Shown: positions 35,671 to 44,880, counted from the first letter of the stretch. The stretch is 64,000 nucleotides of DNA from Clostridium manihotivorum (GCF_004015185.1 NZ_CP025746.1:4605776-4669775), one strand, 5' to 3'. A program made the numbers and translations. The notes: a model not told the origin generated them from the sequence alone.

Positions 35671-36411
35671 CTAAAGTTCAAGATCGTAACCATTAAACAC
35701 TGGCCCATCTTTACAAGTTCTTTTATTTCCTTCTTTTGTTTTACAAGTACATACAAGACAAGCTCCAACGCCACAAGCCATATGCTTTTCCATAGAAGCA
35801 TATATATTAATCTTATTTTCTTTTGACTTGTCTATTACCTTCTTCATCATTACTTCTGGTCCACAGCATAGAATAGTATCATAATTAGAGTAATCTATAA
35901 TGTCCGTAACAAATCCCTTATGTCCAAAGGTTCCTTTATCTGTAGCTATTGATATACTATCAGTAAAGTCCTGTAACTCTTCTAACAGGTATGTTTCATC
36001 TCTAAAACCTGCATACAAATCTAAAACTTTAGAATTACCATTCTCTTTTATAACCTTAGCTAATTGAAGCATTGGTGCTATGCCTATCCCACCAGCTACT
36101 AATGCGACTCTTCCGTAATCTTTCTTCTCATCAAATCCGTTACCCAGTGGTCCTATTACGTCTATATAATCATCCTTTTCTAACTCTCTAAACTCCTCAG
36201 TACCTGTACCAACCACTGCATATAAAAAGGATATTATTCCATCACTTTTTTCACATATTGATATTGGCCTTCCAAGAAGAGCTCTTCTAGGCTTTAACAT
36301 ATAAAATTGACCTGCTATTATTGAATCATCACACTGGATAGAAAGTTTAAATATGTTGCTACATAGATTTATATTGCTTACAATCTTAACTTTTTGATAA
36401 TTAACCTTCAT
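35671..36411 (-). CDS. pyrK: Dihydroorotate dehydrogenase electron transfer subunit
   Basis: PyrK carries FAD and a [2Fe-2S] cluster and links PyrD to NAD. The protein has about 246 residues. FAD-binding GRPISICEK lies near 45-53 and the NAD-binding ALVAGGIGIAPMLQLAK near 99-115. The iron-sulfur cysteines are in ACGVGACLVCTCKTKEGNKR plus a later Cys near the end. I set the start at ATG 36411, with GGAGG just upstream inside pyrF; the frame extends 6 codons more with a TTG. It overlaps pyrF by 11 bases. Confidence 0.95.
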   Translation of the reverse strand: MKVNYQKVKIVSNINLCSNIFKLSIQCDDSIIAGQFYMLKPRRALLGRPISICEKSDGIISFLYAVVGTGTEEFRELEKDDYIDVIGPLGNGFDEKKDYGRVALVAGGIGIAPMLQLAKVIKENGNSKVLDLYAGFRDETYLLEELQDFTDSISIATDKGTFGHKGFVTDIIDYSNYDTILCCGPEVMMKKVIDKSKENKINIYASMEKHMACGVGACLVCTCKTKEGNKRTCKDGPVFNGYDLEL

Positions 36412-37294
36412 TTTTCGCCTCCAGCTCAAGAACTGCTCTTCTTATATCTTCTCTCATTCTGATAGCTTCTTTTCTGGAGCTATCTTCAAAGTGCAGATAG
36501 TTTTCTTCTTCCTTATATGCAAGCAGTATCTTTCTTGATGAATTTACCACTCCACCGTTACCTACTCTTAAAGATACAGCCACATCCTCAGCCTTTCCTC
36601 CTTGAGCCCCATATCCTGGTATTAAGAAATATGATGATTTTAAATTTTCCCTCAGCCTCTTTGCCTGTTCTATATGAGTGCAACCAACTACCACACCTAA
36701 GGAGCTATATCCACTATTTCCAAGGAAATCTCTTCCTAAGCTTTCTATCATATTTCCTACATGATCATATACAGTACCTTTTCCATCTATGTTGCAATCT
36801 TGTATATCTCCAGAACCTTTATTAGAAGTCTTTACTAGTGCAAATATACCTTTGCTTTTACTTTCTAAGTAAGGAAGATATGGCTCTATGCTATCCATAC
36901 CCATATATGGATTTAAGGTTATAAAGTCGCTTTCAAACTCTCCTGTAAAGTGAGCCTTTGCATACATCTTGGCAGTTGCAGCTATATCTCCTCTTTTTAT
37001 ATCAGCGATTGTTATTAACTTTCTCTCTCTTAGATACTCTAAAGTCTTTTTATAAGCTATTAAGCCTGATATTCCAAGAGCTTCGTAGTAAGCAATTTGA
37101 AGTTTAAAACAAGCTACTACATCATAAGTAGCATCAATAATTCTCCTATTATACTGAAAAATAGCATCCTCAATATTGGTAAATTCATTTATTATCGATT
37201 CTGGTATGTAGCTTATGTCTGTATCCAAACCTACGCAAACCACACCATTTTTTTCTACTTTTTCGTATAATCTATCAACTATTTGATTACTCAT
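36401..37294 (-). CDS. pyrF: Orotidine 5'-phosphate decarboxylase (type 2)
   Basis: PyrF decarboxylates OMP to UMP, the last step of the pathway. The 297-residue length marks the longer type 2 subfamily. Motifs are VGLDTDISYIPE (about 21-32), ACFKLQIAYYEALG, the catalytic TIADIKRGDIAATA (about 95-108) and LIPGYGAQGG. Its ATG overlaps the end of pyrC by 8 bases and its end overlaps pyrK, so the genes are translationally coupled. Confidence 0.95.
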   Translation of the reverse strand: MSNQIVDRLYEKVEKNGVVCVGLDTDISYIPESIINEFTNIEDAIFQYNRRIIDATYDVVACFKLQIAYYEALGISGLIAYKKTLEYLRERKLITIADIKRGDIAATAKMYAKAHFTGEFESDFITLNPYMGMDSIEPYLPYLESKSKGIFALVKTSNKGSGDIQDCNIDGKGTVYDHVGNMIESLGRDFLGNSGYSSLGVVVGCTHIEQAKRLRENLKSSYFLIPGYGAQGGKAEDVAVSLRVGNGGVVNSSRKILLAYKEEENYLHFEDSSRKEAIRMREDIRRAVLELEAKNEG

Positions 37295-38498
37295 TTAAAG
37301 TATCCTCCTGTCTATCAAAAATAACTCTTCCAGCTTTAATTGTCTTATCTACTATTCCATAAAGATCCCAACCTAAGAATGGAGTGTTTTTACTCTTTGA
37401 AAGTATCTGTTCTTCACTTACCTTAAAAGACTGTTCCAAGTTAAGTATTACTAAGTCTCCTTCAAAACCTGGACAAGTCTTACCTTTATTTAACTTAAGA
37501 AGCTCTGCTGGCTTTGCACTCATCATTTCACTTAACTTATTTAAATTGATATATTTTTCTCTTACAAGCTTTGTATAACATATTGGGAAAGCTGTCTCTA
37601 AGCCTATTAATCCTGGAGCCCCTTTTTCTTTATCTTCCTGTGAGTGTGGAGCATGATCTGTACCAATAACATCTACATCTCCATGAGCTATGGCTTTAAT
37701 AAGGAAATTCACATCTTCTTTATTTCTTATTGGCGGATTAACTCTGTAGTTTGATACCTCATCACATAAAGCTATATGATGTGGAGTAACCTCACAACTA
37801 ACTTTTGCCCCATCACATTTTGCTTCAATCACATATTGCATAGCTTCTTTTGTACTTACATGGGCCATATGAAGCTTGCTTCCAGTAAACTTTGCAAGAC
37901 TAACATCCCTCCAAGTCATCATGTTCTCAGCTAGTCTCATGTCTATATCAGAAAATTCATGACTTTCAGCATGGGATATCACAAGCCAGTCCATTTCCTT
38001 AGCTTTTTTCATAGCCTCCATCATAACCCTGGAGTCAGATACTCCTTTTCCATCATCAGATATAGCTTTTACTTCCTCAGAAAACTGCTCCAAATGTGCT
38101 ATTGTAGCACCATCAAAATCCTTTGTTATTGATACACATTGATGAAGGTCAATTAATCCTACTTCCTCATTCTTTTTATACACATAATCTAAAATCTCCT
38201 TACTGCTGACAATAGGATTAGTGTTGGCCATTAGGTTTACAGTAGTGTAACCACCCTTTGCTGCAGTTCTTGAACCAGTATATATATCCTCTTTATAAGT
38301 GAAACCTGGTTCTCTAAAATGTGCATGCATATCTACAAATGCCGGCATTACAGTCATTCCCTTTGCGTCAATAACTTTGCAGTCTTTATCCTCTATGCTG
38401 CTTGCTACTTCCTCAATCTTGCCGTCTCTTATATATATATCACCGTAAAAGTTGTGACTTAAATCAACTATATTAGCATTCCTTATTAGTAAATCCAT
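37287..38498 (-). CDS. pyrC: Dihydroorotase
   Basis: PyrC closes carbamoyl aspartate into dihydroorotate. The 403-residue class I enzyme has the zinc motif DMHAHFREPGFTYKED (about 57-72), then TVNLMANTNP, SHAES near 177, HMAHVSTKEA near 219, and the catalytic GTDHAPHSQEDKEKG (about 297-311). All metal-binding residues seem present. It starts 3 bases after the pyrI stop with a GGAGG site. Confidence 0.96.
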   Translation of the reverse strand: MDLLIRNANIVDLSHNFYGDIYIRDGKIEEVASSIEDKDCKVIDAKGMTVMPAFVDMHAHFREPGFTYKEDIYTGSRTAAKGGYTTVNLMANTNPIVSSKEILDYVYKKNEEVGLIDLHQCVSITKDFDGATIAHLEQFSEEVKAISDDGKGVSDSRVMMEAMKKAKEMDWLVISHAESHEFSDIDMRLAENMMTWRDVSLAKFTGSKLHMAHVSTKEAMQYVIEAKCDGAKVSCEVTPHHIALCDEVSNYRVNPPIRNKEDVNFLIKAIAHGDVDVIGTDHAPHSQEDKEKGAPGLIGLETAFPICYTKLVREKYINLNKLSEMMSAKPAELLKLNKGKTCPGFEGDLVILNLEQSFKVSEEQILSKSKNTPFLGWDLYGIVDKTIKAGRVIFDRQEDTLNE

Positions 38499-38501
38499 TT
38501 T

Positions 38502-38942
38502 TTATTCCTCCAGTCTTATAGTAAGCTTGTGTTCTTCATCGCAATAACCACATCTATAGGTTCCTTTTTCTCTGTTAGTTAATATAAACTTTTGAGAAAT
38601 ATAATTTTCCACAGTAGTTATACACCTTGGGTTCTTGCACTTTATTAAGTTTTCAACTACATTTGGGAGTCTTGTCTTTAGTTTTTTCACTATATTCTCA
38701 TTTTCTACTATATTTATAGATATAGATGGTGATATTAAGCCAAGAATTTCATAATCTATATCTATAACATTATCTATTTTAATAATATCTTTCTTTCCTA
38801 GCTTTTTACTCTCAACATTCTTTATAAGAGCTACTGAGTAATCAGCATTGTCTAGATTAAGATATTTATATATGCTATTTCCCATGCCAGCTGTTATATG
38901 ATCTATAACAATTCCTTTTTTTATACTTGTAACCTGAAGCAT
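38502..38942 (-). CDS. pyrI: Aspartate carbamoyltransferase regulatory subunit
   Basis: PyrI binds nucleotides and zinc and regulates the PyrB catalytic trimer. The 146-residue protein has the allosteric domain first (GIVIDHITAGMGNSIYKYL, about 9-27). The zinc domain follows, with CKNPRCI near 102-108 and YRCGYCDE near 131-138, giving the four required Cys. Start and pyrB stop overlap in a TAATG-type junction, implying coupled translation. Confidence 0.96.
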   Translation of the reverse strand: MLQVTSIKKGIVIDHITAGMGNSIYKYLNLDNADYSVALIKNVESKKLGKKDIIKIDNVIDIDYEILGLISPSISINIVENENIVKKLKTRLPNVVENLIKCKNPRCITTVENYISQKFILTNREKGTYRCGYCDEEHKLTIRLEE

Positions 38943-39865
38943 TATCTCACCCCCAAAAGCTTTGCAATAAGTGCCATTCTTACATACATCCCATACTTAG
39001 CCTGCTTAAAGTAGCACGCTCTTTCGTCTTCATCTATGGAATAATCTATTTCATTTACCCTTGGTAGTGGATGTAGGATCATCAAATCCTTCTTTGCTCT
39101 TTTTAACTTTTCTCTATCTAATATATAACTATCTCTAAGTCTTAAGTATTCAGCTTCATTAAAGAATCTTTCTTTCTGAACTCTTGTCATATATAGAATA
39201 TCAAGAGATTCTATTGATTGTTCTAAGCTCTCAACTTCCATAAACTCTATATTGTTATATTTCAATACCTCTTCCCTAATATAATCAGGAATTTGCAATT
39301 CACTTGGAGAGATTAAGATATATCTATTATTTTCATATCTTGACATGGCTTTTAATAAGGAGTGAACTGTTCTACCAAACTTTAAATCACCGCATATTCC
39401 TATGGTCATATTGTTAAAGCTACCTTTAAGTTGTTTGATAGTAAGTAGATCAGTTAAGGTTTGTGTTGGGTGTTGGTGGCCCCCATCTCCAGCATTGATA
39501 ACTGGAATATCTGAATATATAGATGCTACTTTGGCTGACCCTTCCTTTGGGTGCCTCATAGCTATTATATCTGCGTAACAACTTACTGTTCTAATGGTAT
39601 CTGCAAGAGATTCCCCTTTTGAAACTGAACTTGAATTAGGTTCTGAAAATCCAATTACTTTCCCACCTAATCTCATCATAGCTGCTTCAAAGCTAAATCT
39701 TGTTCTGGTGCTTGGTTCAAAGAAAAGCGTTGCTAGAAGCTTGCCTTCGCAAACTTTAGAAAATTCCTCTGGAGAGGACATTATTTGACTTGCTAACTGG
39801 AATATATTTTCCAATTCATCCTTAGATAAATCCATTGGGTCTATTAAACTTCTGCCTTTTAACAT
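38942..39865 (-). CDS. pyrB: Aspartate carbamoyltransferase catalytic subunit
   Basis: PyrB joins carbamoyl phosphate and aspartate, the first committed step of pyrimidine synthesis. The protein has about 307 residues. It has the carbamoyl-phosphate motif FFEPSTRTRFSFEAAM (about 49-64), then HPKEGSA near 104 and GDGGHQHPTQTLTDL (about 127-141), and ends with the HPLPR motif near 267. I chose the second ATG (39865) because AAAGGAG then has an 8-base gap; the first ATG (39871) is only 2 bases from it. It is the first operon gene, behind a PyrR-type attenuator. Confidence 0.96.
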   Translation of the reverse strand: MLKGRSLIDPMDLSKDELENIFQLASQIMSSPEEFSKVCEGKLLATLFFEPSTRTRFSFEAAMMRLGGKVIGFSEPNSSSVSKGESLADTIRTVSCYADIIAMRHPKEGSAKVASIYSDIPVINAGDGGHQHPTQTLTDLLTIKQLKGSFNNMTIGICGDLKFGRTVHSLLKAMSRYENNRYILISPSELQIPDYIREEVLKYNNIEFMEVESLEQSIESLDILYMTRVQKERFFNEAEYLRLRDSYILDREKLKRAKKDLMILHPLPRVNEIDYSIDEDERACYFKQAKYGMYVRMALIAKLLGVR

Positions 39866-40007
39866 ATTCATCTCTCCTTTTTAACATCTCTGTGTTAATT
39901 TAAAGAAGGAAAACTATATAGAATGCTAATATTCTTCTATATGCAAGAATTCATATTTAAGAACTGCCAACTTCTCTTTTGTGAGTTGTTCTTTACCAAT
40001 CTGCCAA

Positions 40008-40073
40008 TTTTCAAGCTACGCGAAAAAATATAGCAGGCGACATATCTTTCTTTTTTTATCCTTTCCTAAAGAA
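40008..40073 (+). repeat. Family A repeat between pyr attenuator and pyrB
   Basis: AATCTGCCAATTTTCAAGC, then AATATAGCAGGCGACATATC and TCTTTTTTTATCCTTTCC follow the family A order. It lies in the transcribed leader of pyrB, directly after the attenuator T-run. Confidence 0.65.
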
Positions 40074-40074
40074 T

Positions 40075-40290
40075 AAAAAAGCCTTCCTGTAAAGGAAGGC
40101 ATAATAAATCGCTATCTCGGCATTCAGATAAACCAGCATAAAAATTGTGGCTAACAACTTGACCAATTAAGTCAAACAATTTTATGATTCTAAAGATTAT
40201 CTTGGTCTATCTTCTATTTTAGCATTAATATAACTTCCTTATTGATCTCTCTGGATCAAGTTAAAGGTTAATTGTTAAACATAGAATACC
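40075..40290 (-). promoter_or_regulatory. PyrR-type attenuator leader of the pyr operon
   Basis: Reading leftward, the leader has TTGATCCAGAGAGATCAA (plus 40242-40259), a stem-loop carrying the PyrR recognition core UCCAGAGAG. About 140 bases later comes the terminator GCCTTCC / GGAAGGC with T6 (40075-40100). PyrR bound with UMP would favour the terminator. pyrR itself is not in this window. The antiterminator pairing was not fully worked out. Confidence 0.8.
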
Positions 40291-40388
40291 ATTTATTATA
40301 CGTGATGTCAACTTATCAAACTAAAATATATTATCTACCCATAAGTAATATTCAGCTTAATTCATAGTGCTTTAATTATTCTAAACTG

Positions 40389-41003
40389 CTAAATTTCCTT
40401 CATTAGATCCACTAGTTCACTTTCTTTAGGCATCCAAACATTATTTTCTTTTGTAAAGGTTAGAGTCACTGTCTTAGGATTTTCTACAAATGTACCTTTG
40501 GCGATTTCTTCTCCTACTATCTTAAAAGACTCTTGATATATCTGCTTCTCCGTCATAGACTGATTATCTTCATATTCCTTTTTTAGCTTATCCTCAGCGG
40601 TTTTAGATATCTTATCCATATCAAACCCTTTTATTTTAATTTCTACCTTGGCGGAATCTTTTTCTTTAGATACCGCTCCAATTTCATAGCTTACTTTACT
40701 AAGTCCTGTAAGTATATCACTCTTCAATTTATTTTTAACTTCATCTGTTAATATACTTTCGTCTAAGCCAGAAGAGGATATTCCCTTCATTAATCCACCC
40801 TCAAAAGATTCTCTAATATTTGTATATTCCTTTTCTGTAATACCAACTTTATCAATGTTACTTTTATCATTTTTTATAATTATATCTAAAATGGTCTTGG
40901 CGCTATCCTCTGGAGTGACTTTTGGTTCTCCACAGCCTACAAGTGTTAAAGTTGAAAGTAATACAGCCATAAGTAATATAAAAATATTTTTAATTCTTCT
41001 CAT
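40389..41003 (-). CDS. DUF5105-like lipoprotein, paralogue 1
   Basis: This 204-residue secreted lipoprotein has a signal peptide ending TLVGC (Cys about 24) after a basic start. A helical domain follows (PEDSAKTILDIIIKNDKSNI, LTDEVKNKLKSDILTGLSKV), then a beta-rich end (AKVEIKIKGFDMDKI, VTLTFTKENNVWMPKE). It resembles DUF5105 lipoproteins of unknown function. A clear paralogue is at 42703-43338 in the same direction, sharing the order of blocks throughout; an IS630-type element lies between them. Confidence 0.75.
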   Translation of the reverse strand: MRRIKNIFILLMAVLLSTLTLVGCGEPKVTPEDSAKTILDIIIKNDKSNIDKVGITEKEYTNIRESFEGGLMKGISSSGLDESILTDEVKNKLKSDILTGLSKVSYEIGAVSKEKDSAKVEIKIKGFDMDKISKTAEDKLKKEYEDNQSMTEKQIYQESFKIVGEEIAKGTFVENPKTVTLTFTKENNVWMPKESELVDLMKEI

Positions 41004-41319
41004 TAAACTTCTCCCTTATAAAATTAATTAAACTAATACTAAATAAATGTGTTGAATTTAAATTACTAGTGATCCGATGCTACAATTGGAAACCTGATAA
41101 TGTTTTTTTATGTTATATAAAACTATAATTTTATAAATTTAAAGATTAATTTTTCCTTTCTGCTTAACAAATAATTTACTTAATCAGTATATTCAGCTTT
41201 ATGAATTATGTGATATTACCCCACCGTCTTTTATCTAGTAATAACTAAATTTAGCTACTTTCTAAAAATTAGCGAAAATTTTTATCATATTTTTTCAATA
41301 CCTTTGATTATTCTAAGAA
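41004..41319. other. Intergenic stretch upstream of paralogue 1
   Basis: This AT-rich region contains the promoter region of the lipoprotein gene and a short family B remnant (41047-41083). No gene is seen. Confidence 0.5.
41047..41083 (+). repeat. Family B MITE remnant
   Basis: TGTGTTGAATTTAAATTACT then TGATCCGATGCT matches one arm of family B with several changes. No second arm is found. Confidence 0.5.
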
Positions 41320-41363
41320 AGCAAAAAGTAGCGAAGGATTAATAATCTTCCGCTACTTTTTAG
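41320..41363 (-). terminator. Bidirectional terminator, possibly cut off from its gene
   Basis: The stem AAAAAGTAGCG / CGCTACTTTTT has further pairing inside (GAAG/CTTC). It lies between the IS630-type element and paralogue 1. It may be the original terminator of lipoprotein paralogue 2, moved away by the insertion. Confidence 0.65.
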
Positions 41364-41458
41364 TATTATTTACTCTATTCAATATTCTTAAATTAACATC
41401 TTAGATTTCATGCTTTATATTACAAATAATATAAAACATTTCAGCTTTAAAACATATC

Positions 41459-42665
41459 TATATATGTTGCAAGATGAAAATTTCGATATGATATTTAGGT
41501 AAGAACATCCATTAATATAAGATAACTAAAATATCCAAACTAGAATATAAAATAAAAATTATAGCGAGGTTTTAAATATGGATATTTTGATTCTTAATAA
41601 GATTGCTGGGCATGAAGATGATATAAACGAGTTAAAATCAGCTTTAAAAAAGACTAAAAACACAAGGTTATATAAAAGATATTCTGTTTTACTTAAGCAT
41701 TTTGATGGATTTACAAATAGAAAAATAGCTGAAATGGAGAATCTAGAAGAACATACTGTTTCTACATATATAAAAAATTATAAATCAAAAGGAATAGATG
41801 GATTAAATATTGGCCACGGCGGCGGAGCGCAAAGAAAATCAATTCACTTCAAGAGAAGCTCATTGTAGAAACTATAACTACAAAAACTCCAGAAGATGTA
41901 GGCTTCGAATCTAAAATGAATTGGACTATTGAATTAGTGAGGCAATGGGTTATTAAAGAATTTAATATAAATATGTCACATAGAGGAATAGCATATGTAC
42001 TTCATAGATTAAATTTAAGTTATACTAGACCTACTTACGTCTTAGCGAAAGCTGATAAAGAAAAGCAAGAAATTTTTAAAAGTGACTTTAAAGCTTTAAA
42101 AAAAATGCCTCAATGGCTTAGTTGATACCATCTTATTTGAAGATGAATCAATGATTAGAGATTATCAAGCAATTCAAAAGAGCTGGTTTATAAGAGGACA
42201 ACAAAGGAAAATTCCTACGTTCGGTAAAAATGCAGGTGTTAAACTTATGGGAATATTGGATTACGAGACTGGTAACGTATATTGCGAGGAACATGAAAGA
42301 TATGACGCTAAGATATTTAATGACTTTTTAGAAAACGTACTTAAGCAGTATCCAAAAGGAAAAATTGTTGTGGTATTAGACAATGCTAAGATTCATCATG
42401 CAAAGCTGATTCAGCCATTTCTTAATAGAGTTAAAGATAGGCTTGAATTGATGTTTTTACCACCGTATAGTCCAGAAATGAATCTTATAGAGGGGTTATG
42501 GGGATGGCTAAAGGCATCTGTTATTAACAATGTCTTTTATAAATCTCTGCCACAAGTTAGAACTGCAATTCAAAAGTTTATAAGTAACATAAATAAGGTT
42601 CCTACTCAAACAATAGACAGGCTATGTGTTAGATTGTAGAAACCAATTTGCAATATATATATATA
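41459..42665 (+). mobile_element. IS630-type insertion sequence, degenerate
   Basis: About 1.2 kb contains a broken IS630-type transposase gene. Probable inverted ends are TATATATGTTGCAA on the left (about 41459) and, reversed, TATATATATTGCAA on the right (about 42665). IS630 elements target TA; exact ends cannot be fixed because the flanks are TA-rich. It separates two paralogous lipoprotein genes. Confidence 0.75.
41578..42639 (+). pseudogene. IS630-family transposase, two frameshifts
   Basis: Three pieces in frames 1, 3 and 1 join into one transposase. Piece one (41578 to about 41835) has the helix-turn-helix FTNRKIAEMENLEEHTVSTY. Piece two (to about 42115) has the linker with RQWVIKEFNINMSHRGIAYV. 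Piece three has the DDE residues in LFEDESMIRDY, VVVLDNAKIHH and PPYSPEMNLIEGLW. A shift of -1 near 41835 and +1 near 42115 break the frame. No standard slippery heptamer is in phase at the first break, so I read it as decay rather than programmed shifting. Confidence 0.8.
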
Positions 42666-42702
42666 ATTATTTTTATTTAATATTATTTATATTAACTTTT
42701 AT

Positions 42703-43338
42703 TTAGTTACTATATAATCCTAATGCTAACTTAGTTAAGTCCTCTGAGTTAGGCACCCAAACATTACTTTCTTTAGTAAGATTAAGGTCGTAGGTCTTAG
42801 GAGTATCAACTAAAGTTCCATTTGCCATACCTTCACCTACAAGCTTCAAAGACTCCTGATACATCTCTTTCTGAGTCATGGATTTATTGGCTTTTACTTT
42901 CTCTAATAGCTTCGGTTTAGCAGTCTCAACTATCTTGTTCATATCAAAGGCTTTAACCTTTATCTGAACCTTAGCAGACTTTTTGTCTTCTGATGCTTTG
43001 GTAACATCATATTGTACCTTAGCTAAACCAGTAAGTATATCTTTCTTTAATTCTTTCTTTATATCATCTGTAAGCACGCTCTTATCTACACCACCTGTAG
43101 CTAAACCTTGCTCAAAGCCTTTATCAATACCAGTTTCCACATCATCTCTGATTTCTTTATAGTATTTATCTGTTAGTCCAATTTTGCTTATATTACTTTT
43201 ATCATCCTTCAACAATATATCTAGAACAACTTTTGTAGTCTCTTCTGGTGTTGATTTTGGAGCACTACATGAAGTCAATGGTATTACAGTAACTAATGTT
43301 ACTAATAGTAGTGCACAAATTTTTTGTAACTTTTTCAA
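42703..43338 (-). CDS. DUF5105-like lipoprotein, paralogue 2
   Basis: This 211-residue secreted lipoprotein has a signal peptide ending PLTSC (Cys about 24). Blocks shared with paralogue 1 include KSNI, LTDDIKKELKKDILTGLAKV, SAKVQIKVKAFDMNKI, MTQKEMYQESLKLVGEGMANGT and ESNVWVPN. The function is unknown. The start is TTG behind AAAGGGGGA. The stop lies only about 40 bases from the right end of the IS630-type element, so the transcript now runs into the insertion. Confidence 0.75.
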   Translation of the reverse strand: MKKLQKICALLLVTLVTVIPLTSCSAPKSTPEETTKVVLDILLKDDKSNISKIGLTDKYYKEIRDDVETGIDKGFEQGLATGGVDKSVLTDDIKKELKKDILTGLAKVQYDVTKASEDKKSAKVQIKVKAFDMNKIVETAKPKLLEKVKANKSMTQKEMYQESLKLVGEGMANGTLVDTPKTYDLNLTKESNVWVPNSEDLTKLALGLYSN

Positions 43339-43680
43339 AAAAAATCCCCCTTTTAGATATGTTCTTTTATAGCAACTATTACATTTTACAATTTATTTAC
43401 TTATTTGTCTAGTTTTGAATTTTTATACTGCAATTATGCATTAATATAAGTTCAATAATAAGTATTACTTTTTAATTACTTTAACTAAAATTGCGCTTTA
43501 ACTTGTAGTTTGCTATCTTAGAATGCAAGTTAGTATTTCTCCCATCTTTATCTATTCATTCATTGATTACACTCTCAACGTAAAATATTTGTATTAAAAT
43601 AACTATAATTGACGTAAATCTAATAGCTAAATTTTTTTCAAGTAACTTTTTGATAATTTCTTGACTATTAGGTTTTAAGC
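43339..43680. other. AT-rich intergenic stretch
   Basis: About 340 bases lie between paralogue 2 and the beta-lactamase-like gene. It probably holds the promoter of paralogue 2. I see no other structure. Confidence 0.45.
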
Positions 43681-43712
43681 AAAAATATAACTCCTAGTTT
43701 CCTAGGAGTTAT
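43681..43712 (-). terminator. Terminator of beta-lactamase-fold gene
   Basis: The stem AACTCCTAG / CTAGGAGTT has a 4-nt loop and a leftward T-rich run. Confidence 0.75.
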
Positions 43713-43726
43713 CAAGGCTTCAAGTC

Positions 43727-44506
43727 TCAATGCCAATTATTCATTAAATTATCCCACATCATCTTCCCGCACTTTGCAAGAGTAACGGTGCCATATACAC
43801 TATTTGGTATACCCATTGATAATACTGAAAAAGCAAAACTTCCTTTATTTAGTTCTATAAGCTCAGTATCATTTTCCACACCAGTCTTATCTCCAGTCTT
43901 GCTTGATATATCATATTTTAAGTCATCAGGAATATAAAGAGCTAGTTTATTTTTTATTTGCTGTCTTCTTAATATATCTATCAGCATTGTACTGTTTTCC
44001 TTACTTAGATAAGTTGATCTATATAGGTGTTTCCATATAACACACAAATCATAAGCACTAGTTATATTTTCTACATCAGAATGCTGATGTCTTTCATCAT
44101 TAGTTTTTCTATTTAGTTCAGTACTTTTTAAATCCATTTCTTTTATTATTTCGTTTATTCTATCCATACCAACGATATCTATAATCTTGTTTGCAGCTGT
44201 ATTATCGCTTTGTATAAGCATTGCTACTAGAAGTTCAAATATTGTATAGTCTCTTTCGTTAAACTCATGGATTATACCAGTTCCATAAACCTTATCTTCT
44301 TTCTCGATTCTTATCTTGTCTAAGAAATTAAACTTTTCTAACTCAACTTCCTTTATTATGGATATAGCTATTGGTAACTTCATACACCCTGCAGCTGTCA
44401 TTTTAACGTTTTCATTGAACCCATAAGTATACCCACTCACCAAATCCTCGAAGAAAAATCCATATGTTCCGATCCTAGTCTCTAAATATTTTTTTATCTC
44501 CTTCAT
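43727..44506 (-). CDS. Class A beta-lactamase-fold protein lacking the catalytic serine
   Basis: This 259-residue protein has the PF13354-type beta-lactamase fold but no signal peptide, so it should be cytoplasmic. SDN is present in LIQSDNTAANKI (about 97-108) and KTG in SSKTGDKTG (about 205-213). At the S-x-x-K site the sequence is TAAGCMKLPIAI (about 37-48): the Lys is kept, but Gly replaces the nucleophilic Ser, with Cys next to it. The codons read GGG TGT ATG AAG. It may have a non-hydrolytic or altered role. The start follows GGAGGG. A single gene. Confidence 0.75.
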   Translation of the reverse strand: MKEIKKYLETRIGTYGFFFEDLVSGYTYGFNENVKMTAAGCMKLPIAISIIKEVELEKFNFLDKIRIEKEDKVYGTGIIHEFNERDYTIFELLVAMLIQSDNTAANKIIDIVGMDRINEIIKEMDLKSTELNRKTNDERHQHSDVENITSAYDLCVIWKHLYRSTYLSKENSTMLIDILRRQQIKNKLALYIPDDLKYDISSKTGDKTGVENDTELIELNKGSFAFSVLSMGIPNSVYGTVTLAKCGKMMWDNLMNNWH

Positions 44507-44781
44507 AATACCCTCCAGCTTTCTATGTTTGATGTCTACATCAATTATATCATATTTTCAGAATATTTAGAAGTATTTTATAAATATTCTACACCAGCTT
44601 TTTTCTTTAAAAAATTCAAAATTACTGTAACGATAGTATATTATTTTAGTAAACCTATAATTTATTATAAAAGCCTGATTTTAGGTTAAAAATTATATAA
44701 TAACCAACAATTAATTTATACATGATCCAACTAAAAGATCTATTTAGAACATATATAAATTAAGTTGGCAGTTTTTATTTT

Positions 44782-44880
44782 GTAGGTAACCTTTATAAAA
44801 ACTCAATTTATACTTGTTATAAAATCGCGGCTTCTGGTTATTTTGTGGCATATATAAATTAATAGTTGAAGTTGGTTCCC
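44782..44880. repeat. Family C repeat, copy 1
   Basis: GTAACCTTTATAAAAACTC, AATTTATACTTGT, AAATCGCGGCTTCTGG, GGCATATATAAATTAATAG and GTTGGTTCCC follow in the same order as at 55851 and 57889. A further partial copy with AATTTATACATG and AACATATATAAATTAAG precedes it at about 44713-44770. Confidence 0.7.

Noticed and set aside
36517..36825. 102-residue frame antisense to pyrF
   Set aside because: It is a shadow of pyrF, with no ribosome site and a composition that reflects the other strand.
41578..42639. Programmed frameshifting in the IS630 transposase
   Set aside because: No standard slippery heptamer is in phase at the first break, and a second shift in the other direction is needed, so decay is more likely.
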